Shown piece after piece: positions 23,975 through 32,629 of a DNA stretch of 47,015 nucleotides (position 1 is its first letter; every line of letters starts with the position of its first letter). The DNA is from Candidatus Olsenella pullistercoris (GTDB taxonomy: Bacteria; Actinomycetota; Coriobacteriia; Coriobacteriales; Atopobiaceae). The position numbers and the translations under genes were made by a program. The notes beneath the pieces are model-generated. The model did no database searches. It was given only the letters and a program-made list of their open reading frames with translations, and was not told the DNA's origin. The stretch spans positions 1 through 47,015 of the forward strand of contig DXBM01000062.1 of assembly GCA_019116525.1 (NCBI GenBank), given 5' to 3'.

Positions 23975-26572
23975 TTATGCACGCTGCCTTCGTCTCCGTA
24001 TTTCTTTGGTCCACTTGAAGAGTTCCTCTATATCCTCGCTAAGCTCCTCCACAGTCGGAACCTGCTCAAGAGGCGCGAGCGGGTCGTCGTGGGCATCGGT
24101 AATTCGGGAGCACTTTGACATAGCGAGATCAACAGTCTCTATATCCTCTTTCGTGATGTCATCAAGGCATCTCAGCTGCTGGGTATGAATCGCTCTCTGC
24201 GCCCTCTGGACCACTTCGTTCAAGAGAACTTCTTCGACCGCACGCTCCCATGTTGATCTTAGTTTGTTGTAGCAGCTCGTGACTGCTGCATCGCGATCGC
24301 CGTCCGTCTCAAACGCTCCCGCCTTCTCTCTCCCCTTGATATCTGTAGCCATGTCTTTGAGCTTGCTGATGCGCTCCTTTACCCTGCAGGCGTCCCAGTC
24401 CAGCTCATCAACAACAATGCCCGTGATGCTGCCCCTCTTGTGTACGGTCCGGTACTCAACGGGTATCTGAGCTTCGCGGGCAACGTCGGACAGGTCAACG
24501 CAAAAGAGGGGCTCGTGGGTGAAAATGACAACGGGCCGACAGCCCGATTCCTTCACAATGCGCTCAGCTACCGTGCGTCTCCAGATGTGATCGAGAGACG
24601 TTATCGGGTCGTCCAGCACCACCGTTGACGAGGTGGGCATGACGTCGAGCAGGGCGAAGAAGCCGGCGAGGGCCACCACCTTCTGCTCGCCTTCGCTGAG
24701 GACGCGGCTCGCCCTCTCCGACGTGCCCTTAAGGGTGATTTTTTGCCGCTCCTGACCGGACCGGACGTGCGCGGACATCGAGACTCGCTGGTCGGTTGCC
24801 CTGAGCTTCCGGAGCTCGTCCCGGAAGCACTGCTGCATCCGCTCGACTATCTCGACTCTCGATACGTTCGAGATGAGGGAGGATATGCCTCTTGTGCCGC
24901 ACTCGCTCCTAATGGACTGCAGCTCCCTTTTGGTTGCCCTCGTGCCCGCATCCGAAACGATGGTGGCCGCCCTCTCGGCGACCCATCCCCGACTTCTAAG
25001 CGCTAGGAGCTCCTCGTTCATCCTTTCGACAGCCCCGGGCTTCGCACTCTCCTTGGCGGTCTCGAGCTTTCTGTCTGCCTCCTCTATCTCGGAGCGAACC
25101 GACTTCCCCATGTCCTCTGTCGCCTTCGAGACTCTTTCCAGTGTCTCCTTGGCCGGCACGGTATCCATACCCTGGATTTGCTCGACTAGCAGGTCAAACT
25201 GATTTCTGGCGTCCTCCGACGACAGGATGCTGACGACCCTCTCATCCCCTAAGACTGCCGTAACCGTAGCGACGAACCGATCTACTAGCTTCTTGGCCTT
25301 GTTCTTTTTGTCGGAGAGGTTCTTCTCGGCTGCCCCCGTAACATATTGCTCAAAGACATTCATACGCTCGGAGGCCTCTTCGGACAATGGCTGCTGGCAG
25401 AGCGGGCACAGCGCGCCTGAGCCGCCGTATGGGTAGCGCTCTTCTAGATAAGCGACATCATCCGAGTACCTGCGAGCCGCCTCCCAGAGCTCCCGCCACT
25501 CTTCCCCTCCGATGCCGTCCAGTTTCGAGTTTTGGTTCAGCAGCTTCCTTGCGGCACACGCGGCGCCCTCCGCTTTCTCCAGCTCGTCAGTCGCCTTCTC
25601 GTAGGTCTCGATGAAAGGGCTTTGGCAGCATGTATACAGTGCGGCGAGATTAGCGCGCATCTTTCTTAACTGGTCAAGCCTTCTCTCCAGCATTGGGATT
25701 TCGGAGTTGGGATCCGACTTAATCAGCGAGGGCAGTTCTGACAGGCGCTTGGCATCCTTTGCTGTCATCTCTGCTTGCCGAACGAACCCCTCCGCCTCCT
25801 CAGAGTCGTCGAGACAAAGGGCCTTCTGAATCAGGACGGAGGATCTCAGTTCGTTGGGGACCGACCGCTCGTCCAGCACTTCATCCCGAGCTTCTTCCTC
25901 GTCCCTAATCCGGTCGCCCACGGATGATACAAGCCCGGAGAAGCGTGTTAGGGCCTCGATGATTCTGGGGTTATACAGGATTTCGTTGTCTCTGTTCTCC
26001 ACTTCCCGCGCGGCGCACGCCGAGTCGAAGAACGCGACCTCGGGGAGGAAGGGATATTCTTTCCCTTCTCCCTCCGACCAGGAGAGAGTCTCCGCGACCC
26101 CGTCTATGACCGCCTCGATTGACACGGACGTCTCGGCACCTTCTTCGAACACGTTCGATAGAATATCCTCCGCCCCCGACCGCGACGTGCAGGCATTACG
26201 TATGATTCGGCAGAAGCCCGACTTCCCGGACCCGTTTCTCCCATATACAATCGTGAGACCGCTTGTCGCTAAATCGAGCTTTGATCTCGGTGCGAGCGCG
26301 TTGACGCCGCTTGTTGCCGTGACCGACTTCAGCACAACCTCACGCTCGGACATGCCGACGATGTCGAGATCCCCCCGCGAATAAGGCGCTGTGTGCTTGT
26401 CGCTCGCTATTATGCCGTTGATGCCATGGCCTTCGCATGCGGCCTTCGCCAATGCGTCAATATCATCGGAGGAGCATTCTCCCTGCAGAGCAGCGTGCAA
26501 CGCGAGCGAGTACCAGGCAGGCCTTTCTTTGAGCCAGTCATCGATCAACTTTGCAACGTCCTGCCCTTGCAT
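23975..26572 (-). CDS. rloC: SMC-like AAA_13 ATPase, probable RloC/PrrC-type anticodon nuclease
   Basis: 865 residues. Walker A GRNGSGKS at 111-118; long coiled-coil arms around 220-380 and 470-560; a CPLCQ zinc-hook-like motif at 389-393; ABC signature VLSEGEQKVVALAGFFALL; Walker B STVVLDDPITSLDH. The C-terminal domain has Arg772-x3-Glu776 (RSTWE) and His828 (AHDD), the Arg-Glu-His arrangement proposed as the catalytic triad of PrrC/RloC anticodon nucleases. RloC enzymes excise the wobble base of tRNA after DNA damage or phage attack and are often next to Type I R-M loci, as here. AAGGAA precedes the ATG. The symbol is by family and the tRNA target is unproven. Confidence 0.7.
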   Translation of the reverse strand: MQGQDVAKLIDDWLKERPAWYSLALHAALQGECSSDDIDALAKAACEGHGINGIIASDKHTAPYSRGDLDIVGMSEREVVLKSVTATSGVNALAPRSKLDLATSGLTIVYGRNGSGKSGFCRIIRNACTSRSGAEDILSNVFEEGAETSVSIEAVIDGVAETLSWSEGEGKEYPFLPEVAFFDSACAAREVENRDNEILYNPRIIEALTRFSGLVSSVGDRIRDEEEARDEVLDERSVPNELRSSVLIQKALCLDDSEEAEGFVRQAEMTAKDAKRLSELPSLIKSDPNSEIPMLERRLDQLRKMRANLAALYTCCQSPFIETYEKATDELEKAEGAACAARKLLNQNSKLDGIGGEEWRELWEAARRYSDDVAYLEERYPYGGSGALCPLCQQPLSEEASERMNVFEQYVTGAAEKNLSDKKNKAKKLVDRFVATVTAVLGDERVVSILSSEDARNQFDLLVEQIQGMDTVPAKETLERVSKATEDMGKSVRSEIEEADRKLETAKESAKPGAVERMNEELLALRSRGWVAERAATIVSDAGTRATKRELQSIRSECGTRGISSLISNVSRVEIVERMQQCFRDELRKLRATDQRVSMSAHVRSGQERQKITLKGTSERASRVLSEGEQKVVALAGFFALLDVMPTSSTVVLDDPITSLDHIWRRTVAERIVKESGCRPVVIFTHEPLFCVDLSDVAREAQIPVEYRTVHKRGSITGIVVDELDWDACRVKERISKLKDMATDIKGREKAGAFETDGDRDAAVTSCYNKLRSTWERAVEEVLLNEVVQRAQRAIHTQQLRCLDDITKEDIETVDLAMSKCSRITDAHDDPLAPLEQVPTVEELSEDIEELFKWTKEIRRRRQRA

Positions 26573-26715
26573 ATCTGTTCCTTAGGCCGACTGCCGATAG
26601 CTCGTCATTATTTTATCTCCTTGCTTTGGTATTTCACCTTGTGACGCACCAATAGCCTGTGCATATCTGGTGGGTGCGGGCTCTTTCTTTGCCTGCCTTA
26701 TGGAAAGGACGGGTT

Positions 26716-27243
26716 ATGGATGGCTTGCAGAATGGGACGAAGGCCGACGAGGACACGACGCAAAAGCAGCAGGAGCCGCAGGGGTCGAACGACCAGACGA
26801 CGCAGACGGGGCAGATAGCTGACACCGAGGGTAACAACGCTACCGCCAAGGCGCGCGGACTACGGGCGGCGCTCAAGGAGCGCGACGAGAGGATCGCGGA
26901 ACTTGAGGGCGAGATCGCGGAGGCGTCCAAGACCGCCGAGAGCGCGGAGGCGCTGCGCGCCGAGATGGACGAGCTGCGTCGCCAGGGCAAGGAGCAGCGC
27001 GTTGGATTCGAGCTCCAGATGGCGGGAGCCAGAAACGTGAAGGCCGCGAGGGCTCTTCTCGCCGACTACGAGGGTGACGTGGAGAAACTGAGGGCGGCGG
27101 AGCCGTGGCTGTTCGGCGCCGGAACCGGAGCCCCCGCGCCGACGGGCGCGACGGGGCTGCCGAACGCGGGCGCGGCAACGGACGAGGGCGCGACCATGAG
27201 GCGCTGGCGCGGCATCGCCGGCCTTCCCGAGAACAAGGAGTAA
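26716..27243 (+). CDS. Phage capsid scaffolding protein (prophage remnant)
   Basis: 175 residues from the ATG at 26716 behind GGAAAGGACGGG; an in-frame ATG 19 codons earlier lacks a site. An acidic and polar low-complexity N-terminus, a coiled coil (LRAALKERDERIAELEGEIA and on to about residue 105), then a C-terminal region with ARALLADYEGDVE and a basic end, the plan of GP20/DUF4355-type scaffolds that guide capsid assembly. Directly followed by a broken capsid gene, so it is an orphan. Confidence 0.7.
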   Translation: MDGLQNGTKADEDTTQKQQEPQGSNDQTTQTGQIADTEGNNATAKARGLRAALKERDERIAELEGEIAEASKTAESAEALRAEMDELRRQGKEQRVGFELQMAGARNVKAARALLADYEGDVEKLRAAEPWLFGAGTGAPAPTGATGLPNAGAATDEGATMRRWRGIAGLPENKE

Positions 27244-27249
27244 CGAACC

Positions 27250-27535
27250 ATGGCAAACAGCATCGCATACGTAAGGCACTACACGAGCGTCCTGGACGAG
27301 GTCTACAAGCGTACAGCGTGCTCGATGTGCTTGAACTCGCCGTGCCGCATGGCGCGGGGAGCAACGCCAAGGAGATCATGGTCCCTAAGATTGAGGTGAT
27401 GAGGCTCGAGGACTACACTCGCAACGTCGGCTACAAGACGGGCAGCGTTATCTACGAGGTCGAGACCAAGACTTTCAACTATGGTTGAGGCATCAAGCTC
27501 CTGGCCGACACAAAGGACGTGAAGGAGACTAATGG
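27250..27535 (+). pseudogene. Phage major capsid protein N-terminal fragment
   Basis: ATG at 27250 behind AAGGAG, 7 bases after the scaffold gene. It starts MANSIAYVRHYTSVLDEVYK, then a frameshift near 27310 leads to AYSVLDVLELAVPHGAGSNA and KIEVMRLEDYTRNVGY, with a TGA at 27486-27488 (probably from an Arg codon) before GIKLLADTKDVKETNG. The rest of the capsid gene is missing. The pattern fits the N-terminal region of HK97-like major capsid proteins. This scaffold-capsid pair is all that remains of a prophage. Confidence 0.7.
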
Positions 27536-27616
27536 GTGGCTTCCTGGCTAAGGCTCCCTCACCGTGGGCATTGTCTAGAATGGGCTCGTCACCCATCTCG
27601 TCCCTCGGAGCCCATC

Positions 27617-30562
27617 ATGAACGCCGGACCACAGTCAATCGTCAGCCTGCTCACGTCCGCAAACCAGCGGATGGTCATTCCCGTCTATCAGCGAGCCTAC
27701 TCTTGGGACGAGGAACAGTGCCGCCAGCTCTGGGATGACATTGTTGCCGTTGGGCGACGAAGCTCGGGCACCCACTTCACCGGCTCTGTGGTCATGGTGC
27801 TCGGTGGAGAGTTCAGCGCCTCGGGCGTGAACAAGCTCCTCATCATCGACGGCCAGCAGCGCATCACCACGCTCAGCCTTCTCATTGCGGCAATGGCGGA
27901 GTATGCGCGCGAGCAGCCCGAGAAGCTGACCCACGTCTCCTATGAGGAGATCATCGACAGTGGATACCTTGTCCTCAAGTACAAGAAGGGTGAGGACCAC
28001 TATCGGCTCACGCTTTCGCAGGGAGATGAGAGGACGCTTCGCTCGGTCCTTGACCACCTGGAGAACCCGGATGTCAAGGTTGCGAGCGAGTCTCATCGCA
28101 TTGTCGACAACCTCGCTCTCTTCCGCACGTGGCTGAACAACATTGACGACTCCAACGTGGTCTGGGATGGCATCCAGCGCCTTGAGATCGTGGCTATCAC
28201 CCTTTCGCAGGGGCAGGACAACCCGCAGCTCATCTTTGAGTCGATGAACTCCACGGGAAAGGACCTCTCCACGGCGGACCTTGTGCGCAACTTCGTGCTC
28301 ATGGGACTTCCCATGGACGAGCAGGAGAACCTCTACGCCAACTACTGGCGCACAATTGAAGAGACACTTGGTGCCGACAGCTATGACGAGGTCTTCGACG
28401 AATTCCTCCGCAACTGGCTTACGGTAATCAATGCCCCGGCCAGCATTGCCACGCGCGACGTGTACCGCCTGTTCAAGCGCCACGTGACCGACAATGGTTA
28501 CGACAAGCCCGGACAGATGGCAAACCTCCTCAAGGAGATTCGCCGGTATGCGGAGCACTATGCCTGCATTGCCTCCGGCGCCTGCGAGGACGAGGAGCTC
28601 CGCGTTCTTCTCGCTCGCATCAGGGCACTTGACGTGACCGTTGTGAACCCGCTGCTCATGTCCCTTTTCGAGGACTATCGTGACGGCGCGCTCTCGCACG
28701 AGGATTTCTCTTCCATCCTGAGGACCACAGAGAGCTATCTCTTCCGTCGCGCGGCATGTGACGTCGCCACGAACAGCCTGAACAAGTTCTTCTCGTCCGT
28801 GATCGCGCGACTTGCGACGGTGCGGGAGGACGGCGGGGACATCCGCGAGGCCTTCGAGGCCATTCTCCTGGGTGAGGAGGGGACTGCCCGGCGCATGCCG
28901 AGCGATGCCGAGTTCGAGAGAGCCCTCAGGACGCGCGACTGCTACGCGTTCAAGCGGGGGTTCTACCTGCTCACCACGCTCGAGAACAGTTATCACACGA
29001 AGGACCCGCTGGACTTTACGGGCGGCACCTTCACCATCGAGCACATCATGCCGCAGAATGCGCTCGCCAGTGCGGAGTGGCGCGAGACGCTCGGTCCCGA
29101 CTGCGAGAGCATCCACGAGGAGCTTGTAAACACGCTCGGCAACCTCACGCTTACCGCCTACAACCCGGAGCTCTCGGATGCGTCCTTTGCCGAGAAGAAG
29201 GCTCACCTCAAGGGCGGCTTCGACAAGGATTATCTTGTGATATCCAAGGAGCTGCACGAGGTGGAAGCGTGGGGCGAGGGGGCCATTCGCAAGCGAGCCG
29301 CGCGCCTGGCGGCTCGGGCGCTGGAGGTTTGGCCACGTCCCGAGCTGAGCGCGGAGGTCGTGGCGTCGTACAAGCCGGCGAAGAAGACTGTCCCCGCAAT
29401 GCGACCCATGACCTTCAGAGAGGTTTGCTCTGCGGCATCAATTGTCCCGGGGACCGTCCTGTTTGCCAGCGATGCCGGACGCGCCATTGTCGCTGAGGTC
29501 ACTGACGGGTACGGAATTCGCCTCTCCAACGGAGAGGTTCTCGAGAGTCCGTCACGGGCGGCGACGCGGGTGAAGGAGCTCGCAACGGGAAAGCGCTATG
29601 CCGTGAACGGGTGGAAGTTTTGGCACGTGGGCGAGGACGGCCCGCTGCTTTCCGACGTTCGTGCGGGTTGCCTCTTGAGGACGGAGAGCCTCGATCTCAA
29701 GGCAGCCTTCTGGGCTGGCTTCTATGACTATTGCGCAGAGCGGCCGGACTATGTGGGCGCGTACACGGATCCCTCGGACAGGGTAGAGAACAAGGGCTGG
29801 TACGCTACGTTTGGCCTTGGGCGGCGGGGCGCCCACGCGACGGCGTACTTTGTGCCTCGCGACAGCTGGATAGGCGTGGACCTGTGGTTCACCGACGTGT
29901 CGCTGTACGAAAGGCTTGTAGTGCTCCGCAGGGAGGTCGAGGCGCTGTTCGCCGACCTTGGCGGGAAGATTTCCTGGCGTGAGCCGGGCGAGAAGACGCG
30001 CGAGCTGCAGGTGAGGTTGGATGCGGATGTGAGCTCCGAGCACTGGGACGAGCTGTTTGCCTGGCTTGTAAAGGGGCTGCTACGAATGCGTGCGGCGGCG
30101 AAGATGCTGAGGGTCGAGAGCGATGACGCTGCTGACGGCGACCAATCGGACAACGATAAGCTTCACGAGAGCAGCGAGACGGGTAATCGCGAGCCTGCAA
30201 AGCAGCTTGGAGAGTCCGACTTTGATGAGCCTGGCATCCTTATCAAGATCTCAAACGTCAGCCTTTCGGAAATGAGTGCCCAAGAGCTGTATGACAGGGT
30301 GCGCGGCAATTGGCGGGTCAGTTTCATGAGGGCGCGCAACGCTAAGCTTGCCTTCGGCGTCTTTGATGGTCGCATTGTTGAGGTCTACTGCATCGATGAG
30401 TGGCTTCCAGTGGGACAGGGCGAGGTAGCGGAGCCTGAAGGTGGCAGGTACCAGTTTGTCGGGCATCTTGCCAGCAACGAACTGCGCGAGCGATACAATG
30501 GACAGCTCGTTGCGAGCCTGTCCCGAGGCCAGAATCCAATCAGGTATGTTGGCGGGGCTTGA
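27617..30562 (+). CDS. GmrSD-type DUF262/HNH nuclease with RAMA-like and DUF4268 domains
   Basis: 981 residues from the ATG at 27617 (GGAG upstream). DUF262 (about 1-240): IPVYQRAYSW and the DGQQR nucleotide-binding motif at 78-82. DUF1524 HNH domain: IEHIMPQ with His476, then NTLGNLTLTAYNPELSDASF near 505-525. Residues about 596-675 (SNGEVLESPSRAATRV ... NGWKFW) look like a RAMA domain, a suspected reader of modified DNA. DUF4268 follows (about 695-825), then an acidic linker and a C-terminal domain (about 873-981) of unknown type. GmrSD enzymes are modification-dependent Type IV nucleases powered by NTP. All recognised motifs are intact. Two other loci in this window hold broken pieces of relatives. 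Confidence 0.85.
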   Translation: MNAGPQSIVSLLTSANQRMVIPVYQRAYSWDEEQCRQLWDDIVAVGRRSSGTHFTGSVVMVLGGEFSASGVNKLLIIDGQQRITTLSLLIAAMAEYAREQPEKLTHVSYEEIIDSGYLVLKYKKGEDHYRLTLSQGDERTLRSVLDHLENPDVKVASESHRIVDNLALFRTWLNNIDDSNVVWDGIQRLEIVAITLSQGQDNPQLIFESMNSTGKDLSTADLVRNFVLMGLPMDEQENLYANYWRTIEETLGADSYDEVFDEFLRNWLTVINAPASIATRDVYRLFKRHVTDNGYDKPGQMANLLKEIRRYAEHYACIASGACEDEELRVLLARIRALDVTVVNPLLMSLFEDYRDGALSHEDFSSILRTTESYLFRRAACDVATNSLNKFFSSVIARLATVREDGGDIREAFEAILLGEEGTARRMPSDAEFERALRTRDCYAFKRGFYLLTTLENSYHTKDPLDFTGGTFTIEHIMPQNALASAEWRETLGPDCESIHEELVNTLGNLTLTAYNPELSDASFAEKKAHLKGGFDKDYLVISKELHEVEAWGEGAIRKRAARLAARALEVWPRPELSAEVVASYKPAKKTVPAMRPMTFREVCSAASIVPGTVLFASDAGRAIVAEVTDGYGIRLSNGEVLESPSRAATRVKELATGKRYAVNGWKFWHVGEDGPLLSDVRAGCLLRTESLDLKAAFWAGFYDYCAERPDYVGAYTDPSDRVENKGWYATFGLGRRGAHATAYFVPRDSWIGVDLWFTDVSLYERLVVLRREVEALFADLGGKISWREPGEKTRELQVRLDADVSSEHWDELFAWLVKGLLRMRAAAKMLRVESDDAADGDQSDNDKLHESSETGNREPAKQLGESDFDEPGILIKISNVSLSEMSAQELYDRVRGNWRVSFMRARNAKLAFGVFDGRIVEVYCIDEWLPVGQGEVAEPEGGRYQFVGHLASNELRERYNGQLVASLSRGQNPIRYVGGA

Positions 30563-30630
30563 GAGGTAGGCGATTGTACGTTGCCATTCCGACCATCGTA
30601 CCGTCTCGTCTGGTGATGAGGGGGATCTAC

Positions 30631-30686
30631 CTGTTCACAACGCTCGGCAACCTCACGCTCACCGCCTACAACCCGAAGCCCTCGGA
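30631..30686 (+). repeat. 56-bp orphan fragment of a DUF1524 (GmrSD HNH) coding sequence
   Basis: Encodes TTLGNLTLTAYNPKPSE, nearly identical to NTLGNLTLTAYNPELSD of the intact nuclease (29123-29178), only about 70 bases after that gene ends. The remainder of the 300-base gap from 30563 to 30861 has no feature apart from the ribosome binding site of the next gene. This is debris of a related gene or a local duplication. Confidence 0.7.
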
Positions 30687-30861
30687 AGCAAGGCTGTCCG
30701 CTCCGGAGAGCGACGCTCGTTTCGATGTCCCGCGGGCTCGCGCATATGCGCGCCCAGGGGTTATCATGACAGACAGGTGCATCCCCGCCGTCGTGCACGG
30801 AGGCCGGAGTCGGCACGCTCGCATCGCCGAGGCACTCTGGCCATTCGAAAGGAGGGGCTCC

Positions 30862-32097
30862 GTGTTCGGGTTCCCTGTCGACTACGTAAGCCTGGCCATC
30901 GATATCCTGGGCTTCGCTGCAGCGATCGTCACGTTCATCATCACGGCGAAAAGCGATGAGCAAGCGACGATCGATCAAACGAACAAGGAGCGCGTGCGCG
31001 CGACGCTTACCGACTTTGCGACTTTACGTCGGGAACACCAGTATTTCGGAAGAAAGCTCCCTGCAAGCGGATCGATGGAGCAGCGCGACTTAAAAGAATA
31101 CCTTTCCAACCTCGAGCGCTTCGCGGTCGGCTGCAACATGGGCGCCTATGACCTCGAGGTCGTGAGCCGAATGAGCGGAGGCCAGCTCATCAGGCATTAT
31201 CAGCGTTACTTCCGAGATTACATCACTGAGCGGCGGCTGAACTATCGAATCGATGGGGCGATTTCCGACGTCAACGCGATTTATATCGAATTCGAGAACA
31301 TGATGAAGGAGCTCCATGACCTGCGCGGGGTTGAGTGGCGGGCTCCGGAGCATGTCTCCGAGGAGCACCACATCCTGCATCATTTCCTCCATCTTCCCGT
31401 CTCGACAAGCGAGCCGGTCTTCGCGCGCTTCAGGCACCTCAGAGGGGCAATCGAATCGCACGGCGAGGGCAAGCAGGGATACCTCTACGTCCCGGGAACG
31501 AGACCGGACCGCTGCTTGCTTGTGGCACACGCCGACACGTACTTCGACCAGGCGTATCGGGAGGATTCGGGCGATGCCGCGCTCGAAGCCTGCGTGGTTC
31601 GCGATGGCGGCGTGTATCGCAGCGGAACAAACGCCTGCGGCATCGGCGCCGATGACCGCGCAGGCTGCGCGATGCTGTGGCTCCTGCGGAACAGCGGCCA
31701 TTCCCTGCTGGTTCTCGACGGCGAGGAGCATGGGCAGATCGGCGCGCATTTCCTGGAGGCGTCGAATCCCCGGCTCTTCGACGAGATTAATCGGCATACG
31801 TTCATGCTGCAGCTCGATCGCAGGGGAGCGAGCGATTACAAAACCTACGGCATTCCTGTCACCGCGGATTTCCTCTCCTTCATAGAACGGGAGACAGGCT
31901 ATGTGCGCACCGAAGGCACGGGGAAGACGGACATCGGTACGCTGTGCCGCGACGTCTGCGGGGTGAACCTGAGCGTCGGCTACTACAACGAGCACCATCC
32001 CGAGGAGACGCTCGTCGTCGCCGAATGGGAGCGCACGCTGAATATCGTCCGCACCATGCTCGACAAGGACCTCGCGCGCTTTCCGGTTGCGCGCTGA
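30862..32097 (+). CDS. Membrane-anchored DUF4760-like/M20-M28-like metallopeptidase fusion
   Basis: 411 residues from the GTG at 30862, chosen for AAAGGAGG seven bases upstream; the open frame further upstream is GmrSD debris. One N-terminal membrane helix (about 8-28), then a helical domain (about 35-150) with YLSNLERFAVGCNMGAYD and a Y-x5-YITERR pattern like DUF4760 proteins. Residues about 200-400 carry a co-catalytic zinc peptidase layout: His223-x-Asp225 (AHAD), Asp264-Asp265 (GADDRAG), Glu288-Glu289 (DGEEHG), Asp319 (LQLDRRG) and His378/379 (NEHHP). All expected metal ligands are present. I know no characterised protein with this architecture. Cytoplasmic domains on a membrane anchor suggest a sensor-effector. 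Confidence 0.75.
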   Translation: MFGFPVDYVSLAIDILGFAAAIVTFIITAKSDEQATIDQTNKERVRATLTDFATLRREHQYFGRKLPASGSMEQRDLKEYLSNLERFAVGCNMGAYDLEVVSRMSGGQLIRHYQRYFRDYITERRLNYRIDGAISDVNAIYIEFENMMKELHDLRGVEWRAPEHVSEEHHILHHFLHLPVSTSEPVFARFRHLRGAIESHGEGKQGYLYVPGTRPDRCLLVAHADTYFDQAYREDSGDAALEACVVRDGGVYRSGTNACGIGADDRAGCAMLWLLRNSGHSLLVLDGEEHGQIGAHFLEASNPRLFDEINRHTFMLQLDRRGASDYKTYGIPVTADFLSFIERETGYVRTEGTGKTDIGTLCRDVCGVNLSVGYYNEHHPEETLVVAEWERTLNIVRTMLDKDLARFPVAR

Positions 32098-32201
32098 CCG
32101 CCCCGCATCGTTCGGAATATGCCGCCCCGTCTGTAGCGATTAGCCGACGTGGCGCCGGAATGCCGGAAACTGCCTCGACGTCACCAGCACGTCATTCGCA
32201 G

Positions 32202-32380
32202 ATGAACATGCGTATTGACGCTGGGCATAAAGAAGCCGGTGACGCGATGATTGCGGGTCTTGGCTATACGCCTTCGTCGGCGGTGCGTGGGCTCTGGCGG
32301 TTCGCGGTGGACCACTACGCTCTCGTGGCGTCGCTTTCGGTCGACGACTTCCTTACGTTGATGGGGAGTAGTCGGTCGCA
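32202..32380 (+). pseudogene. RelB/DinJ-like antitoxin relic
   Basis: The frame from the ATG at 32202 reads MNMRIDAGHKEAGDAMIAGL then GYTPSSAVRGLWRFAVDHYA, the ribbon-helix-helix pattern of DinJ/RelB antitoxins. From about 32370 it loses sense, with SRSQRTPRASRRR in this frame and DAKSLTAAGLEEGSS in another, indicating a frameshift. No ribosome binding site and no YafQ/RelE-type toxin follow. Probably dead. Confidence 0.45.
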
Positions 32381-32489
32381 AAGGACGCCAAGAGCCTCAC
32401 GGCGGCGGGGCTGGAGGAGGGGTCAAGCTTGTCTCGCGAGCGGCCGGGTGACGGCGCTCGGGCTCTGCGGCTGCCGTTGCTCCGTTTTT

Positions 32490-32534
32490 ACTCACCTCGT
32501 TTTAGTCAAAAAAGTTGAGCTAAAAAAGCTGAGT
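32490..32534. promoter_or_regulatory. Imperfect AT-rich inverted repeat upstream of the macro-domain gene
   Basis: ACTCACCTCGTTTTAG (32490-32505) faces CTAAAAAAGCTGAGT (32520-32534). It could be an operator for the downstream gene or a terminator for upstream transcription. The remaining sequence from 32381 to 32629 shows nothing else. Confidence 0.4.
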
Positions 32535-32629
32535 GAATTGGGCTCTGTACGACAAGCACCGTCCTTCTAGCTGCGCATCTGTCCACCCGTCCTGCTACCA
32601 TCGCCTCAGGGTCAAAGCGGGAGGTCACC

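Noticed and set aside
27635-29257. 540-codon minus-strand frame opposite the GmrSD gene
   Set aside because: Lies fully within the DUF262/HNH coding region and shows no motif; the opposite strand has DGQQR and the HNH signature.
32202-32570. A complete DinJ-YafQ toxin-antitoxin pair
   Set aside because: Only an antitoxin-like N-terminal half is readable and no toxin frame follows.
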